Positions 28,679-38,481 are shown, numbered from the stretch's first letter. The stretch is DNA of 64,000 nt from Gammaproteobacteria bacterium (GCA_029244985.1 JAQWQD010000024.1:1-64000), one strand, 5' to 3'. The notes: generated by a model not told the origin, from the sequence alone. Made by a program: numbers and translations.

Positions 28679-30031
28679 ATGAATAATATCAGCAGGCTTT
28701 TTAACTCAATTGCCCTTATTTCGATACCCGCATTCGTTCAGGCACAGGCTGCCGAGCAGCAGATCACCTACAATGGCGAAGCAGGCCGTATTATTAATGA
28801 GAACTGCGTAGTATGCCATCGAGAAGGTGGCATAGGTCCAATGCAATTTGAGTCCTATGATCAAATTCGGCCCTGGGCACCCTTGATTCAGCTAAAAGTG
28901 GCTAATCGAGAAATGCCACCCTATGCCTATGATCACGGCATTGGTATTCAAAACCTGCAAGGCGATTGGCGTCTAGAACAAGAAGAGATTGACACTCTTG
29001 TAGCCTGGGTTAATCAAGGCGCTCCTTTGGGTGATCCCGATTCGCCCCTAGCTGCACCACAATTAAACGACCCTGATGCGTGGAATTTTGTTAGCGAATT
29101 AGGGGAACCAGATTTAGTAATTCCTTCAGTTGCTATAGATATTCCTGCGAATGGCAATGATTTATGGAGCACCCACTATGTGCCGAGCGGTATATCAAGC
29201 GATCGCTGCATAAAAGCAGTACAAGTTAAACCTCGAGGCGATGCAAAGTCAGTTGTTCATCATGCAAACTCAACTATAGACGTATATAACGATGACGGTG
29301 AATTAGAGCGTTATAGCATGCTTACTGAATATGCGATGGGCAAATGGGGTGAGTTAGTACCCGAAGATGTTTGTCGTACGATTCCAACTAATTCCATGGT
29401 GCGCTGGAGCATTCATATGTTTCCTGGCGGTCTTGGGAGCATAGCACCAGGTACTATCATAGAAGATAACGTGGTAGAAATTGGCCTATGGCTACACCCT
29501 GAAGGTTATGAAGATAATGTTGGTTATACCCAAGACTTAAAGCAGTACAACATTCAATACGAAAGAGCAGAGCGAGACTTGCGTTTAGTTATTCCACCTC
29601 ATGGCTATACGATGACCCAGGGTTTTCACTCTTTTGATCACCCGGTTCGCATAGACAGCTTTCAACCCCATGGTCATTTGCGCATGCGCTCAGCATCGTT
29701 TGAAATTTTCTACCCTAAAACTGGTCAAACAGAAGAAATAAGCCAAATTTCTAATTGGAGTGCAACCTGGCACCATAGTCATATTTATGAACCGGACGTC
29801 GCTCCTTTGTTACCAACTGGGGCAGTGCTCGTACTAAAGCAATGGTACGACAATACTGCGGACAATCCGAATAACCCAGACCCGGATCAATGGGTGTTCG
29901 GGGGCAGTAGAACGGCTGATGAAATGACCCATGCCTGGATAGCAGTAACCCACTTAGATGAAGAAGGCTATGAAAAATTAGCTGCCGAGCGTAAAGAAAA
30001 AGAAGCTCGCTCATTTGCTGGTAACGATTAA
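28679..30031 (+). CDS. Exported cytochrome c domain fused to type II copper (PHM-like) monooxygenase-type domain
   Basis: CVVCH heme site; VVHHAN, WLHPEG, FQPHGHLRM and DEMTHAW resemble the HH/H/HxH/M copper-ligand order. Confidence 0.7.
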   Translation: MNNISRLFNSIALISIPAFVQAQAAEQQITYNGEAGRIINENCVVCHREGGIGPMQFESYDQIRPWAPLIQLKVANREMPPYAYDHGIGIQNLQGDWRLEQEEIDTLVAWVNQGAPLGDPDSPLAAPQLNDPDAWNFVSELGEPDLVIPSVAIDIPANGNDLWSTHYVPSGISSDRCIKAVQVKPRGDAKSVVHHANSTIDVYNDDGELERYSMLTEYAMGKWGELVPEDVCRTIPTNSMVRWSIHMFPGGLGSIAPGTIIEDNVVEIGLWLHPEGYEDNVGYTQDLKQYNIQYERAERDLRLVIPPHGYTMTQGFHSFDHPVRIDSFQPHGHLRMRSASFEIFYPKTGQTEEISQISNWSATWHHSHIYEPDVAPLLPTGAVLVLKQWYDNTADNPNNPDPDQWVFGGSRTADEMTHAWIAVTHLDEEGYEKLAAERKEKEARSFAGND

Positions 30032-30154
30032 ACAGAGACTTCTGAAGAGGACTCTCTGCGCAATAAAACCCAACTACCTAAAGATAGTATTTTATAGTAG
30101 CTGCTGAAAATTTTATTATATGAATTTCAATTAACGCCTGCTGGAGAAAGCACA

Positions 30155-31552
30155 ATGAAACTCAGCATTAAGAAAACCCTTTCTTTTATTATCGGACTAC
30201 TTGCTTTTCCCATGGCCGGCTTTGGTCAGAGCGATAGTGTGACGTTCCACAAAGACATTGAACCAATCTTGCAGCGTAGTTGCCAAAACTGTCATCGGGT
30301 TGGTGGTGGCGGTCCTATGCCATTAGTGACCTATGATGAAGTCGCTCCCTTCGCCGGTTTAATCGAGTACAAGACAGGACTGCGAGACCGAGCTGGCGCC
30401 ATGCCACCATGGTACGTAGAAAAAAATATCGGCATTCAGAGCTTTAAAAACGATAACTCACTTAGTGATGAGGATCTCGCCGCCATATCTACTTGGGCTA
30501 GGAGCGGAACCCCACAGGGAGATCCTTCAGATGCCCCAGAGCCTCTGATTTTTGATGACAGCATCAAGTGGAAAGCCGGCACACCAGACCTAGTCGTCAA
30601 ACTACCTGAAATTACCAAGTTGGCCGGAACTCCTGACTGGTGGGGCGAGCTGGAAACCGTCCCAACCGGGCTGACCGAAGACCGTTATGTAAAGTCTGTG
30701 GAGGTGGTTGAGGTTAACGATGTTGACATGACCCAACTTGCCGGTACCGTTGGCGGGCGCTACATATTCCATCACATGCTCTGGTTTACCGCAAAATTGG
30801 ATGAGGAAGGAAATCCGCAGCGCGGAATGTTCAGTAATCCATGGCCAGTGCATGAAGTCGGACGTAACGCCGATATCTTCGACGATAATACAGGTCGTCT
30901 TTTAGAAGCAGGATCAGCGATAGTGTCTGACTCGATTCATTTGCACTCCAACGGCAGAGATACCACTGGTCACCTGGAGATTGGTTTTACTTTCCATGAT
31001 CGGGACTTCGAACCCAAGTATAGAGACACGATAAATTTTACCGGCAATGGAGTTGATATAAGTATAGTGCCAAATCAGACAGATCAAGAACTTCATGCCT
31101 ACAGCATTCTTGAAGCGCATACTAAGATTGTCTCTTTCGAACCTCACCTGCATGCACCCGGAACTCGTATGTGTCTGGAAGCAATCTGGGGTCATCAAGT
31201 CGAGACACTGTCCTGTGTAGGATACGATCACAACTGGGTGCGTACCTATCAATTTGAGGATTCTGCGGCGCCGCTATTACCTAAAGGCACTATCCTTCAC
31301 ATCACTGGTTATATGAATAATACGGAGACTAATATCAACATCCCAGACCCTCGCAATTGGCAGGGATCTGGTAATCGTTCCACACAGAACATGTTTCTCG
31401 ATCTCGGCATTCGTGTATCCATGAATCAGGAGCAATTCCTTGAAGCTATGGAAGAGAGACAAGAAGTTCTTAATTTGGGCCCGAACGATCATGTTATTGG
31501 ATGCCCGCTCTGCACGGCGACTTTGGTTTCACTCGTCGAAGCTGAAGATTAG
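30155..31552 (+). CDS. Exported cytochrome c domain fused to type II copper (PHM-like) monooxygenase-type domain, paralogue of preceding gene
   Basis: CQNCH heme site; YIFHHMLW, IHLHSNG, FEPHLHAPG, TQNMFLDLG. Confidence 0.7.
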   Translation: MKLSIKKTLSFIIGLLAFPMAGFGQSDSVTFHKDIEPILQRSCQNCHRVGGGGPMPLVTYDEVAPFAGLIEYKTGLRDRAGAMPPWYVEKNIGIQSFKNDNSLSDEDLAAISTWARSGTPQGDPSDAPEPLIFDDSIKWKAGTPDLVVKLPEITKLAGTPDWWGELETVPTGLTEDRYVKSVEVVEVNDVDMTQLAGTVGGRYIFHHMLWFTAKLDEEGNPQRGMFSNPWPVHEVGRNADIFDDNTGRLLEAGSAIVSDSIHLHSNGRDTTGHLEIGFTFHDRDFEPKYRDTINFTGNGVDISIVPNQTDQELHAYSILEAHTKIVSFEPHLHAPGTRMCLEAIWGHQVETLSCVGYDHNWVRTYQFEDSAAPLLPKGTILHITGYMNNTETNINIPDPRNWQGSGNRSTQNMFLDLGIRVSMNQEQFLEAMEERQEVLNLGPNDHVIGCPLCTATLVSLVEAED

Positions 31553-31563
31553 TTGGAGAAAAA

Positions 31564-32496
31564 ATGAAATTATTAGCTGAAAAAATTAGAAGCAGGTGTA
31601 ACTCTCTGTTACTTGCAACGCTATTGCTTTTCTCGCCTGCCGTGCTTACTGCAGAAACTTTACAATATGGTGCACCTGTCTACCCTTCCTTTGAAGGCTG
31701 GCGCCCCAATCCAGACGGATCATTCAATCTCATGTTCGGATACATGAATGAAAATTGGGAAGAGCAACCATTAGTGGAAGTTGGAGACAATAATTTTTTC
31801 TCTCCCGGCGAAGCTGACCGAGGTCAACCGACAAATTTCATGCCCCGCCGAAATCGTTTCACTTTCGAGGTTAAAGTACCTTCCGATTGGGGTGATCGTG
31901 AGCTGGTTTGGAATTTAAATATCAATGGCGTGGAAGCCAAGGCCTATGGAACCCTGAAGCCTGATTACCTGGTTGATAACATGATAATCGCTTCTGAAAC
32001 TGGGTCTCTAGGAATTGGAGTCAGCAGCCCTGAATCCAGGTCGAATACCCCTCCAGTACTCACATTTCAGGGTGATGATGCGCGCACGGCTAAGGTAGGT
32101 GAGGCAATAACCCTTCGGACTCACCTTGAAGATGATGGCTTACCGAGATCAAGGCTTAGATCTTCTAGGTCTGAGAGTGACCTGCATCGGGCCATGTTTC
32201 GCGCTCCTCAAAAACCCACTGTAAGTAAATTAAATGCCCTATTCCTGAGTTGGAATATCTACCGCGGAGAAGGCAGGGTGACGTTCGATCCTCCACAAAC
32301 AAAGGTATGGGAAGACACCCGCGTATCGGCTAACTCCCCCTGGGGTGGACTGTGGCTGCCGCCAGTAATCCCTGATGATGGCATAATTGAAGTAACTGCG
32401 ACTTTTGATGAGCCTGGCATCTATACTCTCTGGGGACGGGCAGATGACGGTGGGCTCTATGCCGACACCTATTTGACTGTCACTGTCACTCCTTGA
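31564..32496 (+). CDS. Exported protein of unknown function, beta-sandwich-like
   Basis: Signal peptide; 12-nt gap from upstream gene; C-terminal FDEPGIYTLWGRADDGGLYADTYLTVTV. Confidence 0.65.
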   Translation: MKLLAEKIRSRCNSLLLATLLLFSPAVLTAETLQYGAPVYPSFEGWRPNPDGSFNLMFGYMNENWEEQPLVEVGDNNFFSPGEADRGQPTNFMPRRNRFTFEVKVPSDWGDRELVWNLNINGVEAKAYGTLKPDYLVDNMIIASETGSLGIGVSSPESRSNTPPVLTFQGDDARTAKVGEAITLRTHLEDDGLPRSRLRSSRSESDLHRAMFRAPQKPTVSKLNALFLSWNIYRGEGRVTFDPPQTKVWEDTRVSANSPWGGLWLPPVIPDDGIIEVTATFDEPGIYTLWGRADDGGLYADTYLTVTVTP

Positions 32497-32532
32497 GAAC
32501 AGCTCCCAAACCAGCTAAATTAGCTTTCATCT

Positions 32533-32562
32533 AAAAAAGCAGTTCAATCGAACTGCTTTTTT
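32533..32562. terminator. Strong intrinsic terminator
   Basis: AAAAAAGCAGTTCaatcGAACTGCTTTTTT near-perfect stem with A/T tracts. Confidence 0.85.
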
Positions 32563-32588
32563 CTTCCCTGGATTTTAGTGAAAGCATA

Positions 32589-34226
32589 TTGAGTAAACCA
32601 ATGGCTGCAGAAGAAAACACAACCTATCAAGAAATCTATGACTCTTTTACTTGGGATAGACCCACTCATTTCAATTTTGCTAATGACGTTGTTGATAAAT
32701 GGGCACAGCAAAACCCAAATAAACAAGCTCTGTTTTGGGTAGATGATAACGGCAATGAAAAGACACGGACATTTGATCAAATTTCAAGGAATTCAAAAAA
32801 AATTAGCAATGCCTTGACAAATTCTGGAGTAAAACGTGGAGATGTCATCATTTTATTATTGGGGCGAGAGGTGGAATGGTGGGAAGCTTTTACAGCAGCT
32901 CTCCGAATGGGCGCAGTTGTTTCACCCGGCACTACTCAACTCTCAGCGAAAGATATCGAGTATCGTTTAGGTGCTGCTAGCGCCACCTGTATTGTTACCA
33001 ATGCTGCTAATGCAGAAAAAGTTGATGAGGTTGCTGCCTCTTGCCCAACACTTGTAACAAAAGTACTTGTAGATGGTCTGTGCGATGGCTGGCTGCATTA
33101 TCCAACACTCCTGGATAAGTCAGCGGAAGACTTTGCGGAAATAAATACAGCATCCAATGATGAATCGATGTGCTATTTCACTTCTGGTACGACCGGCTAC
33201 CCCAAAATGACTATTCATACCCAAGACTATGCACTTAGTCATCAGGTCACTGGCGCTCACTGGTTAAACCTTGGTGAAAACGACTTACATTGGAATATAA
33301 GTGACACCGGCTGGGCGAAGGCAGCTTGGAGTAGTTATTTTGGTCCCTGGACTTGTGGGGCAGCCCTGTTTATTCATCATTCTGCCGGTTTCAATCCTGG
33401 GCAAACATTAACTTTTATTGAGAAATATCCTATTACTACAATGTGTGGTGCTCCCACCATATATAGGATGCTAGTGCTAGAAAAACTATCTAATTATGAT
33501 TTCGGCGAGTTAAAGCATTGTGTTGGTGCGGGCGAACCTCTAAACCCCGAAATTATTGATACATGGAAAAACGCAACAGGAATTACTATTCGAGATGGTT
33601 ATGGGCAAACAGAAACTGGCATCCTCTGTGGAAATTTTCATTTTATAGAGCCGAAGTTTGGTTCAATGGGAAAGCCAGCACCCGGAATCCATTTATCAGT
33701 AATAGATGAAGATGGTAATGAAGTGGCCACTGATATCGAAGGGGACATTGCCGTGCGAGTGGTGCCGGATCGACCCCAAGGGTTGTTTAAGGAATATAAA
33801 AATGACCCTGAGCGCACTGCTGACACTCGAAGGGGCCCTTGGTATATCACAGGAGATCGCGCCACCATTGATAATGAGGGTTACTTCTGGTTTGTATCCC
33901 GTGCCGATGATGTAATCCTGTCTGCCGGATACCGTATTGGGCCATTTGAAGTAGAGAGCGCACTAATCGAGCATGTTGCCGTGGCTGAATCTGCCGTCGT
34001 ATCGAGCCCCGATGCAACCAGGGGTGAAGTGGTCAAGGCCTTTGTGGTGCTTGTACCAGGTGCCGAAGCAAGTGGCTCTTTGGCAAAAGAATTACAAGAT
34101 CATGTAAAAAAGGTCACGGCTCCCTATAAATACCCGCGCAAGCTGGAATTCATCGAAGCTCTCCCAAAAACCGTCAGCGGCAAGATTCGTCGTATCGAAT
34201 TGCGCGAAAAAGAATGGAGCAATTAG
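32589..34226 (+). CDS. AMP-forming acyl-CoA synthetase (TTG start, or ATG at 32601)
   Basis: YFTSGTTGYPKMTIHT, DGYGQTETG, YITGDRA, PRKLEFIEALPKTVSGKIRRIELR. Confidence 0.92.
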   Translation: MSKPMAAEENTTYQEIYDSFTWDRPTHFNFANDVVDKWAQQNPNKQALFWVDDNGNEKTRTFDQISRNSKKISNALTNSGVKRGDVIILLLGREVEWWEAFTAALRMGAVVSPGTTQLSAKDIEYRLGAASATCIVTNAANAEKVDEVAASCPTLVTKVLVDGLCDGWLHYPTLLDKSAEDFAEINTASNDESMCYFTSGTTGYPKMTIHTQDYALSHQVTGAHWLNLGENDLHWNISDTGWAKAAWSSYFGPWTCGAALFIHHSAGFNPGQTLTFIEKYPITTMCGAPTIYRMLVLEKLSNYDFGELKHCVGAGEPLNPEIIDTWKNATGITIRDGYGQTETGILCGNFHFIEPKFGSMGKPAPGIHLSVIDEDGNEVATDIEGDIAVRVVPDRPQGLFKEYKNDPERTADTRRGPWYITGDRATIDNEGYFWFVSRADDVILSAGYRIGPFEVESALIEHVAVAESAVVSSPDATRGEVVKAFVVLVPGAEASGSLAKELQDHVKKVTAPYKYPRKLEFIEALPKTVSGKIRRIELREKEWSN

Positions 34227-35017
34227 TTTTGATTAGGCGCTTTCTGGCAATGTTGGGCTTCTTGACTATCAGCCAGTCATTGTGTGCTGCTGCGATCGAT
34301 GAAGCCGCTGTTCTTGCAGCAATGAACAAGCAGGATCGCTTACCCGATGATATTACTAGAGATGCAAGAAGTCAGCCGCAAGATGTAATTCCTTTATTAG
34401 CCTTAGAGACAGGAGATCGAGTGGTGGATATATTCGCCGGCGGAGGCTACTACACAGAACTCTTAGCCTCTGTTGTAGGCCGCCACGGCGAAGCTTTGTT
34501 GCACAATAATAATGGTTTCGAAGCTTGGGGCATCAACGGCCTAACTGATCGTTTCGCTTTGGGGCGAGACACTGGCAATATCATACGCCACAACCGCAGC
34601 GGCATTAATCTCGATTTAGGTGAAGCCTCCTTGGACGGCGCACTGGTAGTAATGGCTTTCCATGATCTTTACGTTGTTCCAAAACGTTATAACGGCGAAG
34701 AGTATGTTCCCGTTGGTAATCCAGCAAATACAAAATATTTTCTTGAACAAGTTTTCACTGCCCTAAAACCTGGCGGAAGGTTCGTAGTAGTTGATCATGC
34801 TGGAGACGCCTTGATGGATCATGACGTTATTGCAGATTTACATCGCATAGAGGAATCTTTTGTTCGCAGTGAAATTGAGGATGCCGGATTTATTTTTATC
34901 AGCTCGTCTGAAGCACTCCGAAACGAAGCAGATGATCGGTCTATGATCGTCTTTGATCTGGATGTTCAGTTTAAAACTGATCGCTTCATTTTTGCATTCG
35001 AAAAGCCAGCGAAGTAG
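34214..35017 (+). CDS. Predicted class I SAM-dependent methyltransferase with N-terminal export signal
   Basis: FLAMLGFLTISQSLCAAA signal; LETGDRVVDIFAGGGYYTELLASVVG motif I; 13-nt overlap with upstream CDS. Confidence 0.8.
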   Translation: MEQLVLIRRFLAMLGFLTISQSLCAAAIDEAAVLAAMNKQDRLPDDITRDARSQPQDVIPLLALETGDRVVDIFAGGGYYTELLASVVGRHGEALLHNNNGFEAWGINGLTDRFALGRDTGNIIRHNRSGINLDLGEASLDGALVVMAFHDLYVVPKRYNGEEYVPVGNPANTKYFLEQVFTALKPGGRFVVVDHAGDALMDHDVIADLHRIEESFVRSEIEDAGFIFISSSEALRNEADDRSMIVFDLDVQFKTDRFIFAFEKPAK

Positions 35018-35302
35018 ATCAGCCAGAATATAAAAGATCAATTAGATCTGCTCTAAACATTTCCGGCATTCGACGACCTGACCTAAAATTATTAGTTGAA
35101 TCAGAGTCAATGATCCTCAAATTCTTCTTTTCCCCGCGCAAGGATAACATTTATGAACCCTTATACAGGGCGGCTTGAGGTAGTCGATAGCAAAAACTAG
35201 AGAAGCCTGTTGTGCAAGAAAGTGAAACGACCCATGGTTCTGTGATAGTTTTTAGCTTGAATACTCAGAATTAGAGAGTGCAACTAGGTAAGGATTAACA
35301 GC

Positions 35303-37609
35303 ATGCAGAAGTTTGGAATTGGTCAGCCGGCAACAAGAATTGAAGACAATCGTTTTTTGTCCGGCAAGGGAAGCTATATCGAAGATATAAACATAAAAGG
35401 ACAGAGCTACGCAGCATTTGTGCGATCACCTCACGCTCATGCCACCATCTCTTCGATAAACATATCAGAAGCCAATTCCCTCCCTGGTGTACTAGGTATA
35501 TTCACCGTTGAAGATTTGAAAGCAGATGGCATAGGCAATCTACCTTGCGCTGCGCCTGCTATGAACAAGGACGGAACACCTTGCGTAATGCCTCCTCGTC
35601 CGGCATTGGCAGAAGGTCGTGTTCGACATGTAGGTGATGCTGTTGCAGTAGTTGTTGCAGAAACTCGCGAACAGGCACTAGATGCGGCAGAACAAGTTTG
35701 GGTGGAATATGAGTTACTAACCGCAGTTGTGGAAACCGACAAGGCGATGCATGAAGGCTCGAGCCTAGTATGGAAAGAAGCTCAGGAAAATCAATGTTTC
35801 GATTGGGAAGCGGGCGAAGCAGAAGCTACGGAACAGGCATTTTCGGCTGCGAAGCATATTGCAGAGCTGGATTTAATTAATAATCGCGTTGTACCAACTT
35901 CAATGGAAACACGTGGCGCAATTGCCTCTGTTGAGGCAGAAACAGGTCGCCTGACTCTGCATGTGTCCTGTCAAGGTGTGCATGTCATGCGACGCTTGCT
36001 CGCCACTCAAATTTTTAATGTTGCGGAAGAAGAAATTCATGTGATCTGCAATGACGTGGGCGGCGGTTTCGGCATGAAAATCTTTTTGTTTCCAGAGTAT
36101 GTTTGCACACTCTATGCCGCCCGCAAATTTGGCCGCGCAGTTAAATGGATTTCTGATCGCAATGAAGCCTTCGTCAGTGATAGTCATGGGCGGGATCATG
36201 TTACCCGCATGCAGCTCGCTCTGGACCAAAATGCCAAGATACTTGGATTAAAAGTAAATACTGTAGCGAATCTTGGAGCTTACTTATCAAATTTTGCACC
36301 CTTTGTTGCTACTGCCGCTGGTGTACCTATGTTGGTGGGCTGCTATGCAATACCTACTGCCTACGTCGAAATACAGGGGGTTTTTACCAACACTACACCG
36401 GTGGATGCCTATCGCGGTGCTGGGCGACCAGAAGCGATCTATGCCATCGAGAGATTATTGGATGCTGCTGCATTCGACTTAGGCTTGTCACCGGCAGAAA
36501 TACGTAGACGTAACTTTATAACGCCAGAGGCAATGCCATACTCTACTGCTCTGGGCGCTACTTATGACTCTGGCGAATTTCAAAAAAATTTAGAAGATGC
36601 TCTAGAGATGTCTGATTGGAATAACTTTGATTCACGGCGAACTTCTGCAAAAACTCGAGGAAAACTTTTAGGCATCGGCTTAGCTAGTTACATCGAAAAA
36701 TGTGCTGGCGGCTCCCCGGAACAAGCTCGACTAGAAGTTTCAGAGGAAGGACATGTCACCTTATACATTGGAACATTATCAAATGGTCAAGGCCATGAAA
36801 CTGCATTTCGCCAAATCCTATGTGATCGTCTTGGCGTTGCCTTCGAAAATGTGTCAATCGTGCAAGGAGATTCAGACCTAATCGAAACTGGCGGAGGAAC
36901 CATGGGATCACGCTCAGTCCCTGTAGGTGGATCTGCCATTGGTGCAGCTTCCAAAAAAATAATAGATAAGGCCAAAGAAACCGCCGCCGAACTTATGGAA
37001 TCTGCAGTTAGTGATATCGAATTCGATGATGGTGAATTTAGAATTGTTGGGACCGATAGAGTTCAAAGTTTTAATGAAGTAGCAAAAGCCGCTGCATCGG
37101 AGTCGGGAGTTGCTTTCGATGAAAAGGAGACCTTCACCCCTGATGAAGCCACTTATCCGAACGGCACACATATCTGCGAACTAGAGATCGACGAGGCCAC
37201 CGGCGTAATCGAATTAGTCGATTATTCAGTGGTGGATGATTTCGGCAAAGTTATAAATCCTCTTCTATTAGAAGGCCAGGTGCACGGCGGTATCGCTCAA
37301 GGACTGGGTCAGGCTTTACTGGAAAGCTGCGAGTACGAAAAGGAATCTGGACAGTTGTTGTCAGCAAGTTTTATGGACTACACCATGCCCCGAGCCGATG
37401 ACTTTCCGCCGATACGATTTAATCGCAATGAAGTACCCTGCACCACCAATCCGTTAGGCATAAAAGGTGCAGGAGAAGCCGGCGCAATCGGCGCACCTCC
37501 AGCTATAATTAATGCCATTGTTAATGCGCTAAGTGATTACGGAGTCCGTCATGTAGATATGCCGGTTACGCCGAACAAACTTTGGGGCTTGATGCAAAGC
37601 AGAAACTAA
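35303..37609 (+). CDS. Xanthine dehydrogenase family molybdopterin-binding subunit, CoxL-like (form II signature)
   Basis: ARIEDNRFLSGKGSYIEDI; AYRGAGRPEA active-site loop; GxGQGH-like SNGQGHETAFRQ; GIKGAGEAGAIGAPPAI. Confidence 0.92.
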   Translation: MQKFGIGQPATRIEDNRFLSGKGSYIEDINIKGQSYAAFVRSPHAHATISSINISEANSLPGVLGIFTVEDLKADGIGNLPCAAPAMNKDGTPCVMPPRPALAEGRVRHVGDAVAVVVAETREQALDAAEQVWVEYELLTAVVETDKAMHEGSSLVWKEAQENQCFDWEAGEAEATEQAFSAAKHIAELDLINNRVVPTSMETRGAIASVEAETGRLTLHVSCQGVHVMRRLLATQIFNVAEEEIHVICNDVGGGFGMKIFLFPEYVCTLYAARKFGRAVKWISDRNEAFVSDSHGRDHVTRMQLALDQNAKILGLKVNTVANLGAYLSNFAPFVATAAGVPMLVGCYAIPTAYVEIQGVFTNTTPVDAYRGAGRPEAIYAIERLLDAAAFDLGLSPAEIRRRNFITPEAMPYSTALGATYDSGEFQKNLEDALEMSDWNNFDSRRTSAKTRGKLLGIGLASYIEKCAGGSPEQARLEVSEEGHVTLYIGTLSNGQGHETAFRQILCDRLGVAFENVSIVQGDSDLIETGGGTMGSRSVPVGGSAIGAASKKIIDKAKETAAELMESAVSDIEFDDGEFRIVGTDRVQSFNEVAKAAASESGVAFDEKETFTPDEATYPNGTHICELEIDEATGVIELVDYSVVDDFGKVINPLLLEGQVHGGIAQGLGQALLESCEYEKESGQLLSASFMDYTMPRADDFPPIRFNRNEVPCTTNPLGIKGAGEAGAIGAPPAIINAIVNALSDYGVRHVDMPVTPNKLWGLMQSRN

Positions 37610-37633
37610 TTGGGCAATCTTAGACTGCGCCCA

Positions 37634-38068
37634 CTAAGAGCGATGACTAACTTTTTGATTGGGCAGTACCCAAAACCAAGATACAACCACAGCTAAACCA
37701 AACAGGGTATAGGCGATTGCAAATACCCAGAGTGGAAAATCATAATAAAGCAGGCGTTCTAACCAATACTGCACGAAAGAAACTTCGTAAGTAAGCCTTC
37801 CCGCCTGTTGGCGTAGCCACATCTCAAGCAGTGTCAGCGGACAAATTCTACCTAACCAAGTCTGCACTACAACTACGGCTATCGCGACCAGGTGGAGTAT
37901 CCTGAACCATCGATTCCTTGCCAATTCCCATTCTAATATTCCACCTAGAATTATTGTCAGCAATCCTAAAACAATGAATATCACTACAAAGGTATGGAGC
38001 ATCAATATTGCATCAGCAGTGATTAAGTAGAATTTAGTCATTAAGTTAAAGTCATTCACAGTGATCAA
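37634..38068 (-). CDS. DUF2784 family membrane protein
   Basis: LHTFVVIFIVLGLLTIILGGILEW...W.GRICPLTLLEMWLRQQAG...YYDFPLWVF. Confidence 0.85.
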   Translation of the reverse strand: MITVNDFNLMTKFYLITADAILMLHTFVVIFIVLGLLTIILGGILEWELARNRWFRILHLVAIAVVVVQTWLGRICPLTLLEMWLRQQAGRLTYEVSFVQYWLERLLYYDFPLWVFAIAYTLFGLAVVVSWFWVLPNQKVSHRS

Positions 38069-38478
38069 TCAAAACTTTCGATTTTGAGGCGACCTAAATA
38101 ATTTCTAGGCTGCAGCGGTTCTTCTCCAGCTGGATAACCACTTATGAAAAGTACCCACGCAACTATGTCTAGGTATTCATCATTACTTAGTGATTTGGGG
38201 TTATCGGCAGGCATGTTACCGAGTATTCGATACCAATAATCCAATACTGTCATACCCTGCCAGGATATAAGTGAATTGCGATAAAATTCTGAATCATGAC
38301 AATGAGCACAATTTAAAGCGAAGAGCTCAGCACCTGCGGCTGCTTGCTCAGTAGTATAGATGCCATCCAAGATACTAGTCGCTTGCCCGAAAGAGTTTGT
38401 CGAACAAAGAAAAGTGAACAAGCAACAAAAAAGCAAAGCCGACGACGACTTTGCTTTTTTGGCAGGCATAAATAGCAT
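38065..38478 (-). CDS. Exported cytochrome c family protein
   Basis: Signal peptide; AGAELFALNCAHCHDSEF; 4-bp overlap with DUF2784 gene. Confidence 0.85.
   Translation of the reverse strand: MLFMPAKKAKSSSALLFCCLFTFLCSTNSFGQATSILDGIYTTEQAAAGAELFALNCAHCHDSEFYRNSLISWQGMTVLDYWYRILGNMPADNPKSLSNDEYLDIVAWVLFISGYPAGEEPLQPRNYLGRLKIESFD
38427..38460 (-). promoter_or_regulatory. Terminator/attenuator-like hairpin inside the 5' end of the cytochrome c gene
   Basis: Perfect 12-bp inverted repeat AAAAAAGCAAAG-N10-CTTTGCTTTTTT. Confidence 0.5.
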
Positions 38479-38481
38479 TAA

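Noticed and set aside
35900-36229. 109 aa minus-strand ORF inside the CoxL gene
   Set aside because: Antisense shadow; the CoxL frame carries strong family motifs
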